A stretch of DNA of 64,000 bases from Paratractidigestivibacter faecalis (lineage in GTDB: Bacteria; Actinomycetota; Coriobacteriia; Coriobacteriales; Atopobiaceae): the NCBI RefSeq assembly GCF_003416765.1, contig NZ_QSNG01000001.1, positions 522,742 to 586,741 on the forward strand, read 5' to 3'. Position numbers and translations under genes: made by a program. The notes beneath the pieces were generated by a model that saw nothing but the letters and a program-made list of their open reading frames with translations, did no database searches and was not told the DNA's origin. Of this stretch, positions 58,431 through 64,000 are shown piece by piece (positions within the stretch are counted from its first letter, which is position 1; every line of letters begins with the position of its first letter).

Positions 58431-60932
58431 CTAGGCGAGCTTCTTGGCCACGCCAGAGTTCCTGACGAGGTTCATCACAAAGGCGTAGAGGATGGGCACC
58501 AAGATCCACAGGGCCCACAGGCCGATGCCCGCACCCACGCCCCAACCAAGGGCGATGGCGGCCGCCAGCAGGATGACGCCGCCCCAGCCAAAGCCGCGCA
58601 CCTCGCGGACCAGCGCGTCGACGAGGCCCATGTCAACCATGCCGCCGGTCATCTTGGCCAGCGCGCGCAGCGGCATGTTCCAGATGAAGAGCACGTTGAG
58701 GTTGGGCTTGCCGGACTTGTCGGCGCCGGTCTTGAGGGCCTTGAGGACGGCCCAGACAACCCAGAAGATGAGTGAGCGGCCGTGGTTGAGGTCGCGGAAG
58801 CACATGTTGCGGCCGATGACGGGGCCGTCGGCGGGCACGGGGTGGCCGAGAAGCGCCTCAAAGCTGGCGTCGCTGACGGCTGCTACGCTGGCGTCCTCGT
58901 AGCAGGAGACGTCGCGGCCCTCGTAGGGGTTGGGGGCGTCGGTCCCGGCGACCTCGACCTGGGCGGTCAGGCGCACGTCGTCAGAGGAGGAGGCCACGCG
59001 CAGCTCCCACGTGCCGCCCTCGACCTCCCAGTTGCCGGTCTTGTCGTTGAAGTAGCGGAAGGCCTTGTCGCCGAGCTCGATGGTGACGACCTTGCTCTCG
59101 CCAGGCTCGAGCGTCACGCGGGCAAAGCCCTTGAGCTCCTGCTCCGGGCGGAAGACCTGGTGGTCGGGCTTGGAGACGTAGAGCTGGACGATCTCGGTGC
59201 CGGCGACGGTGCCGGTGTTGGTGACCGTGAAGGTGGCGTCCCACTCGCTGGCCTCGAGGTTGCCGTAGGCAAACGTGGTGTAGGACAGGCCGTAGCCAAA
59301 CGGATAGGCCACGGGCTTCTTGGCCGTCTGGAAGTAGCGATAGCCCACGTAGAGGCCCTCGCGGTACTCGGCGCGCTTCTCGTCGGAGGGGAAGGAGGCA
59401 AAGGAGGGCACGTCCTCGAGGCGCAGCGGCCAGGTCTCCGTCAGCTTGCCGGAGGGGTTGACCTTGCCGCAGACGATGTCCAGCGCAGCGCCGGCGCCGG
59501 CCTGGCCGCCCAGGGCGCAGTAGAGGATGGAGCGGGCGTCGTCGGCCCAGTCGGTCTCCACGCAGGAGCCGGCGGAGAGAAGTACGACCACGTTGGGGTT
59601 GACCTGGGCCACCGCGTGCGCGAGCTCCACCTGGTTCTCGTTGAGCTTCATGTTGAGGCGGTCGGCGCCCTCGGACTCGGCGATCTCGTCAAGGGCCAGG
59701 GCGAGAAGGACCACGTCGGCGTGGCGCGCGAGCTCCAGGGCGGCGGCGCGCTTGCTGGCGTTCTGGCCGCCGTGGCGCTCGAAGCCCGGCTCGTAGCCCA
59801 CGAGGGTGAGGTCGGTCTCGCCGACCATGTCCAGCAGGGAGTCCACCTTGGTGGAGTTGACGGCCGAGGAGCCGGCGCCCTGGTAGCGCGGGGTCTGGGC
59901 AAAGTCGCCGATGAGGGCGACCTTGGTGCCCTCGGCAAGCGGCAGCAGCGGGGCGCCGCCGGCGATCGCCTCGTTCTTGAGCAGGACGGCGCCTTCCGCG
60001 GCGGCCTCGCGGGCTAGCTCGTGGTGGGCGTCCTGGTCAAAGGTCTTGGGTGCGGCAAGCGTGGCTGGGTGGACGGAGAGCACCAGGTCGATGACCTCGT
60101 CCACGCGCGCGTCAATGTCCTTCTCGCTGAGGGTGCCGGCGGCCACGGCGTCCAGGAGCTCGCGGACGGAGCCCAGGCCGGGGGCGGGCATCTCGAAGGT
60201 GGAGCCGGCCGCCACGCCGGCGGCGTGGTCGTTGGAGCCGCCCCAGTCGGTGACGACGGAGCCGTCAAAGCCCCACTCCTTGCGCAGAATGTCGTCCAGC
60301 AGGTGCGCGTTCTCGTTGGCGTAGGTGCCGTTGATGAGGTTGTAGGAGCTCATGATGGTCTTGGGCTGCGCCTCACGCACCACAATCTCAAAGGCCGTGA
60401 GGTAGATCTCGCGCAGCGTGCGCTCGTCCAGGATGGAGTCGGACGCCTGGCGGCGGGTCTCCTGGCTGTTGACGGCAAAGTGCTTGGGGCACGCGGCGAT
60501 GCCGTTGGACTGGATGCCGCGCACGTAGCCGGCCGCCATCTTGCCGGCAAGGTACGGGTCCTCCGAGAAGTACTCGAAGTTGCGGCCGCACAGCGGGTTG
60601 CGCTTGATGCACAGGCCCGGTCCCAGAAGGACGTCCACGCCCTGGCTGGCGGCCTCCTGGCCCATGGCGGCGCCGACGCGCTCGCCCAGCTCGGGGTCCC
60701 AGCTGTTGGCGACGGTGACGGCGGTGGGGAAGCAGGTTGCGGGCTCGGACCCGTTGAGGCCCAGGTGGTCGGCGGCGCCAGCCTGGTGGCGGACGCCGTT
60801 GGGGCCGTCGGAGAACTCGATGGCCGGGATGTCGGCGCGATCGATGCCCCAGCTGCCGAAGGTGGTGCCGCCCTGGAGCAGGGCGCACTTCTCCTCAAGG
60901 CTGAGCTTGCCGATGATGTCCTCGTGTTTCAT
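58431..60932 (-). CDS. GH3-family beta-glucosidase with C-terminal membrane segments
   Basis: 833 residues. The GH3 catalytic barrel (about 1-300) shows SDGPNGVRHQ, KH motif K150-H151 and the nucleophile Asp229 in GSVVTDWGGSNDH. The second domain (about 320-560) is followed by a fibronectin-III-like domain (about 575-680). There is no signal peptide. Unusually, about 110 extra residues follow with hydrophobic stretches (SLIFWVVWAVLKAL near 735 and ILLAAAIALGWGVGAGIGLWALWILVPILYAFVM near 785-820). These would fix a cytoplasmic glycosidase to the membrane. RBS AAGGAGC precedes the ATG. Confidence 0.9.
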   Translation of the reverse strand: MKHEDIIGKLSLEEKCALLQGGTTFGSWGIDRADIPAIEFSDGPNGVRHQAGAADHLGLNGSEPATCFPTAVTVANSWDPELGERVGAAMGQEAASQGVDVLLGPGLCIKRNPLCGRNFEYFSEDPYLAGKMAAGYVRGIQSNGIAACPKHFAVNSQETRRQASDSILDERTLREIYLTAFEIVVREAQPKTIMSSYNLINGTYANENAHLLDDILRKEWGFDGSVVTDWGGSNDHAAGVAAGSTFEMPAPGLGSVRELLDAVAAGTLSEKDIDARVDEVIDLVLSVHPATLAAPKTFDQDAHHELAREAAAEGAVLLKNEAIAGGAPLLPLAEGTKVALIGDFAQTPRYQGAGSSAVNSTKVDSLLDMVGETDLTLVGYEPGFERHGGQNASKRAAALELARHADVVLLALALDEIAESEGADRLNMKLNENQVELAHAVAQVNPNVVVLLSAGSCVETDWADDARSILYCALGGQAGAGAALDIVCGKVNPSGKLTETWPLRLEDVPSFASFPSDEKRAEYREGLYVGYRYFQTAKKPVAYPFGYGLSYTTFAYGNLEASEWDATFTVTNTGTVAGTEIVQLYVSKPDHQVFRPEQELKGFARVTLEPGESKVVTIELGDKAFRYFNDKTGNWEVEGGTWELRVASSSDDVRLTAQVEVAGTDAPNPYEGRDVSCYEDASVAAVSDASFEALLGHPVPADGPVIGRNMCFRDLNHGRSLIFWVVWAVLKALKTGADKSGKPNLNVLFIWNMPLRALAKMTGGMVDMGLVDALVREVRGFGWGGVILLAAAIALGWGVGAGIGLWALWILVPILYAFVMNLVRNSGVAKKLA

Positions 60933-61065
60933 GGGAGCTCCTTCTTGCGTTATACGACAGCCTTGATGATAGACGGGGGCCGCCCCCGCGCCGCCATCCT
61001 GTCACAATCGGCCCCGCAGCGGACACGATTGGCCGCGCGGCCGGCAGGCGGGCGGCGCGGCAAAC

Positions 61066-61107
61066 AAAAGGGCGCCCCGGCGAGAAGGGCTTCTCGCCGG
61101 GGCGCCC
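61066..61107 (-). terminator. Terminator of the barrel-protein gene
   Basis: GGGCGCCCCGGCGAGAAG and its exact complement (18-bp arms, 2-nt centre) with TTTTG following on the minus strand. It lies in the 193-bp gap before the GH3 gene. Contains GGCGAGAAG twice, as both arms. Confidence 0.9.
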
Positions 61108-61125
61108 TGTGGGTGCGAAGAGCTC

Positions 61126-62133
61126 CTAGCGGCCGTGGCGGCCGAGGAAGGGGAGGCGCGGCAGGCGGCTCTTGAAGGGGCTCACGAAGGGCTTGCTGGC
61201 CGGGACTGCGGCCTCGGCCTCGGGAGGCACCGTGTCCACCACGCCGGCGGGGACGTCCGCCACGGGCATGTCGGTGATGTCGGGCATCGGCGACACGGCC
61301 GGCTCGGCCTCGGCGGCGCCCACGCCGGCAGCGGCGCCGGCGTCCTCGGGGCCCACGGCCTCGACGGCCTCGCGCTCGCGGTAGCGCACCATCATGTCGC
61401 GCTGCAGCTCGGTGATGCTGGGCGGCGCCCAGATGAGCGCGTTGGCGCCGGCCTCGACCGTGGCGCCGGTGACCTCGGGCGTCTTTCCGCCGGTGGCAAG
61501 GATCGGCAGGTTGGGGTAGGCCTCGCGCAGCTCGCGGATGACGGCGGCGGTGTTGCGCCCGGCCGCCACGTTGATGATGCGGGCGCCCGCCTCCACCTTC
61601 TGGCGGGTCACCTCGTCAAAGCGTGTGATGGACGCCACCACGGGGATGTCCACCGTGGAGACCACCTGGGCCACCATGTCCGGCGTGGCGGGGGAGTTGA
61701 GCACCACGCCCGCGGCACCCTGCATCTCGGAGACCGCGGCCAGCTCGGCGGCGCGACGTCCGGTGGTGGTGCCGCCGCCCACGCCCACAAAGAGCGGGGC
61801 CTCGGCCACGGTGAGAAGCGCCTGCGTGATGGCGGGCTGCGCCGTGAAGGGGTAGACGGCAAAGATGGCGTCTGCGTTGGAGTTGCGGATGACGGCCACG
61901 TCCGTGGAGTAGAGCAGCGAGCGGATGCGGCGCCCGAAGAGCGTGAAGCCCGTGCACTCGCCGTAGCCCTCGGGCACGCGCAGCGGCGCCTTGCGGAGGC
62001 GCCCCTCGATGGGGGAGGGCCCGTCGGCGGCGGGCACGACCTCGCCGATGGCGTCTGTCCCGTCGGTGAAGATGATGGACCTGCGGGCAGACGGCTGGTC
62101 GGCCCCGGCGATGGCGCTGCTCTGATCTGACAT
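61126..62133 (-). CDS. Predicted TIM-barrel protein of unknown function
   Basis: 335 residues. Residues about 70-265 look like a phosphate-binding TIM barrel: ADAIFAVYPFTAQPAITQALL, LFVGVGGGTTTGRRAAELA, IPVVASITRFD, AGARIINVAAGRN, LPILATGGKTPEVTGATVEAGANALIW. The N-terminal segment begins IIFTDGTDAIGEVV. The C-terminal 70 residues are Ala/Pro/Glu-rich and end in a basic patch (KSRLPRLPFLGRHGR). I do not know a specific reaction. Confidence 0.7.
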   Translation of the reverse strand: MSDQSSAIAGADQPSARRSIIFTDGTDAIGEVVPAADGPSPIEGRLRKAPLRVPEGYGECTGFTLFGRRIRSLLYSTDVAVIRNSNADAIFAVYPFTAQPAITQALLTVAEAPLFVGVGGGTTTGRRAAELAAVSEMQGAAGVVLNSPATPDMVAQVVSTVDIPVVASITRFDEVTRQKVEAGARIINVAAGRNTAAVIRELREAYPNLPILATGGKTPEVTGATVEAGANALIWAPPSITELQRDMMVRYREREAVEAVGPEDAGAAAGVGAAEAEPAVSPMPDITDMPVADVPAGVVDTVPPEAEAAVPASKPFVSPFKSRLPRLPFLGRHGR

Positions 62134-62684
62134 GGGTGCCTCCAGGCTCGCGGCGGTTGCTTATGGCGTGATTGGTGCGGCGAGAAGTGCGGCCGGGACG
62201 CGGCCGGACTCGCGCGTACCCACACTTTATGCCCCAGGAGGGGCGCCGGTAATCAGACGCGTGTGCTTCTGGCCTGCCGGCAAGAACGTCGAGGTCACGG
62301 TCAAGACCCCCGTGCCCGGCACCGACGGACACCTGGAACACAGACTGCTGGTACAAGCTGAGCAGCTCTGCGGCCGCCACGGACGGTTGGTCGCAGTTTG
62401 CGCCAACTGGGAAAACGAGGCCAAAATTGCCCGGGCTACTCGGAAGTTCGCAACAAGACGCAAACGTAGCCGCAATGCTCGGATTTTTTCGCCCCAGGGA
62501 CCCATGTCTTGGGCGTGGCTGATGGGCTAAGCGTGGAGAAGGACCCTTCGGCCAACTCGGGCTTGTTTTGAACCGCTCGTGCCGCATACAATTGCTCCGC
62601 TTTGTCTAGCTGCGGAAACGCTGGCTATCAGATTTAAACTACAGTCAACAAAACCGACCTAACGTCAAAACTGGAGGTCATACA
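62134..62684. other. 550-bp intergenic stretch between divergent genes
   Basis: It contains GGCGAGAAG at 62179-62187 and a partial copy of the palindromic-ended element near its right half. No gene that I can support. The promoters of the barrel-protein gene and degV must lie here, but no box stands out. Confidence 0.6.
62390..62470 (+). repeat. Palindromic-ended element, partial copy E
   Basis: The right part of the family is present: GCGCCAACTGGG, then GGGCTACTCGG and the right arm AAGACGCAAACGTAGC ending at 62470. No complementary left arm was found upstream, so the copy is decayed or truncated. Confidence 0.6.
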
Positions 62685-63542
62685 GTGAGCGACATCGTCA
62701 TCGTTGCAGAGACCGGCTCCGACATTCCCGCTTCCGAGGCGGCCGAGCTGGGCATCGAGCTCGTCCCCATGCACGTCTCCATTGGCGACGCCACCATCGA
62801 CGACGGCACCCTTGACCCGGCCGAGATGCTGGAGCAGTGCCGCCAGCTGGGCGTCCTTCCGCGCACGAGCGGCTGCATGCCCATCGACTTCCAGCGCGTC
62901 TTCGACCGCATTCACGAGCGGTGCCCCGAGGCCAAGATCCTCTACATTGCCTACTCCGCGGTTACCACCTGCTCCTACGAGTCCGCCCGCACCGCCGCCG
63001 AGGGTCGCGAATACGTCTACAGCTTTGACACCACGCACGTGACCATCGGCCAGGGCTTCGTGGTGCGCGAGACCGCCCTCTACCTGCGCGAGCACCCCGA
63101 GGTCTCTATTGAGGAGCTCATGGCCTGGTCGGAGGACCTGGCCGGTCGCATGCGCATGGGCTTCATCCCCGGCGACCTTGGCTACCTGCGCGCGGGCGGC
63201 CGCCTCTCCAACGCCGCCTTCCTGGGCGCCACGCTGCTGCGCATCAAGCCCATCATCGAGCTCATCGACGGCAAGCTCACCGCCACCAAGAAGCTCCGCG
63301 GCAAGATGGAGACCTGCGCCCTGGGCCTCATGGACCACATGGCCCTGCAGGGTGACTACGACACGTCCGTGATCTACTTCGTGCGCTCCAGCGGCCTTCC
63401 GCTCTCCGTCCAGCAGGCCGCCGAGAAGCACGCCCGCGAGCTCGGCTTTGAGTCCTTCCGCTGGTACGACACGCAGGACGTCATCACGTCCCACTGCGGC
63501 CCCGGCTCCTTCGCCGTGGCCTTCCCCGGCATTAGGAAGTAG
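62685..63542 (+). CDS. DegV-family fatty-acid binding protein
   Basis: 285-residue protein of the DegV/FakB family, which holds a fatty acid for phosphorylation by FakA. It has VAETGSDIPASEAAELGIELVPMHVSIG at the start, PRTSGCMP (SxP loop, about residues 65-72), YIAYSAVTTCSYESARTAA, the central GDLGYLRAGGRLSNAAFLGATLLRIKPI motif, and a terminal HCGPGSFAVAFPG. The GTG start follows TGGAGG. No fakA is in view. Two or more FakB paralogues per genome are normal. Confidence 0.92.
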   Translation: MSDIVIVAETGSDIPASEAAELGIELVPMHVSIGDATIDDGTLDPAEMLEQCRQLGVLPRTSGCMPIDFQRVFDRIHERCPEAKILYIAYSAVTTCSYESARTAAEGREYVYSFDTTHVTIGQGFVVRETALYLREHPEVSIEELMAWSEDLAGRMRMGFIPGDLGYLRAGGRLSNAAFLGATLLRIKPIIELIDGKLTATKKLRGKMETCALGLMDHMALQGDYDTSVIYFVRSSGLPLSVQQAAEKHARELGFESFRWYDTQDVITSHCGPGSFAVAFPGIRK

Positions 63543-63559
63543 CCTTCCGCCCGCACGGG

Positions 63560-63635
63560 CTTCTCGCTGTTTGCATGTGTTTGTGGACGCTCGGCACGCG
63601 CTGGGCGTCCATTTTTACATGCAAACGGCGAGAAG
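63560..63635. terminator. Large nested hairpin between convergent genes
   Basis: CTTCTCGCTGTTTGCATGT (63560-63578) faces its near-complement (63617-63635, one mismatch). Inside, GGACGC/GGGCGTCC closes a second stem followed by ATTTTT. It should stop transcription of degV and, from the other side, of the dipeptidase gene. Confidence 0.85.
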
Positions 63636-63648
63636 CACTCCCGCGCAC

Positions 63649-64000
63649 CTAGGCGGGCAGCTCCATGCGCTCGAAGAAGGCGAGGGCGTTGCCGTAGCAG
63701 AGCTTGCGCGTGAGGGTCTCGCCAAAGTTGGCCAGGAGCGCCTGCTGGAAGGCGGGCATCGCGGCCGCGTCGGACAGGCAGTCCGGCACGCTCGCGCCGT
63801 CGAGGTCTCCGCCCAGGGCCACCACGTCCTCGCCGTCGAGGTCGAGCCAGTGCTCGATATGGGTCATGATCTGGGCAGGCGTCACCGCGCGCCCGGCCTC
63901 GCCCCGGGCGCCGTCAACCAGGAATCTCGTGCAGTAGTTGAGTCCCACCACGCCGCCAGCGTCGCGGATGCAGCGGAACTGGTCGTCTGTGAGGTTGCGA
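63649..64000 (-). CDS. Membrane-dipeptidase-type peptidase (M19), C-terminal part
   Basis: About 117 C-terminal residues of a zinc dipeptidase; the gene continues beyond the right edge. The order RNLTDDQFRCIRDAGGVVGLNYCTRFL ... HIEHWLDLDGEDVVALGGDLDGA ... NFGETLTRKLCYGNALAFFERM is the end of the renal-dipeptidase/M19 barrel, including the GxDxDG motif. It cleaves short peptides and would fit with the Opp importer of this organism, though the two are far apart. Confidence 0.87.
   Translation of the reverse strand, partial: RNLTDDQFRCIRDAGGVVGLNYCTRFLVDGARGEAGRAVTPAQIMTHIEHWLDLDGEDVVALGGDLDGASVPDCLSDAAAMPAFQQALLANFGETLTRKLCYGNALAFFERMELPA

Noticed and set aside
62134-62684. Protein-coding remnant between the barrel-protein and degV genes
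   Set aside because: Frames there have no motifs; the visible structure is the partial repeat element and divergent promoter region.

Overview
The window looks like a chromosomal segment of a high-GC actinobacterium of the class Coriobacteriia, probably an Olsenella/Atopobium-like member of the Atopobiaceae. The basis is the protein style of the core genes, the very GC-rich third codon positions, overlapping GTG/ATG starts with strong GGAGG-type ribosome sites, and anaerobe-type gene content. No rRNA gene is present, so the assignment is an inference. Two segments break the pattern: about 24.6-32.7 kb (AT-rich sugar-polymer genes) and about 32.7-42 kb (mixed composition, broken genes, defence-type genes). 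Both look horizontally acquired.

Layout. 0-8 kb: end of pgk, tpiA, secG, then a complete oppABCDF oligopeptide importer. 8-12 kb: tRNA-Leu, a tandem-ACT protein, and a two-gene partner-switching module (PAS/GAF/PP2C phosphatase plus a fused STAS-RsbW protein). 11.8-13.9 kb: two identical tRNA-Gly genes and tRNA-Cys around a predicted nuclease-fold gene that is bracketed by two palindromic-ended repeat elements. 14-18.8 kb: CmpB-like membrane protein, cysteine desulfurase and MnmA as an overlapping operon, an LPG-synthase-type membrane protein, and tRNA-Val. 19.3-20.8 kb: an intact IS3-family element with a 3-bp target duplication. It sits between a plausible promoter and an extracellular polysaccharide operon (20.8-32.7 kb) encoding Wzz, BY-kinase, PHP phosphatase, a LoaP-like NusG paralogue, the priming glycosyltransferase, three glycosyltransferases, Wzy, Wzx, LicD (frameshifted at a CG repeat), an IspD/TarI-like cytidylyltransferase and an SDR.

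32.7-42.1 kb is an accessory island: an IS256-type transposase remnant, two HEPN-like hypothetical genes (one frameshifted at an A tract), a retron-type reverse transcriptase with an overlapping XRE regulator and a structured upstream region, a DUF3800 remnant, an Abi-alpha-type gene, and an ATPase/TOPRIM-like pair. The island ends in two more of the palindromic-ended repeats. The rest returns to core composition: an rfbB-like dehydratase, RhuM-Fic, a HAD phosphatase, rnhA, polA, a BceRS-BceAB-like peptide-sensing and detoxification module, the nadA-nadB-nadC-niaR operon, GtrA, an unusual membrane-tailed GH3 glycosidase, a barrel protein, DegV and the end of an M19 dipeptidase.

The most promising leads for something undescribed are the retron-like locus at 36.1-37.8 kb with its clustered CCCTAGGG palindromes, the 120-136-bp palindromic-ended element family (five copies, one with different but still complementary arms), the licD CG-tract frameshift as a possible on/off switch, and the intergenic 9-mer GGCGAGAAG that recurs in and around terminators.
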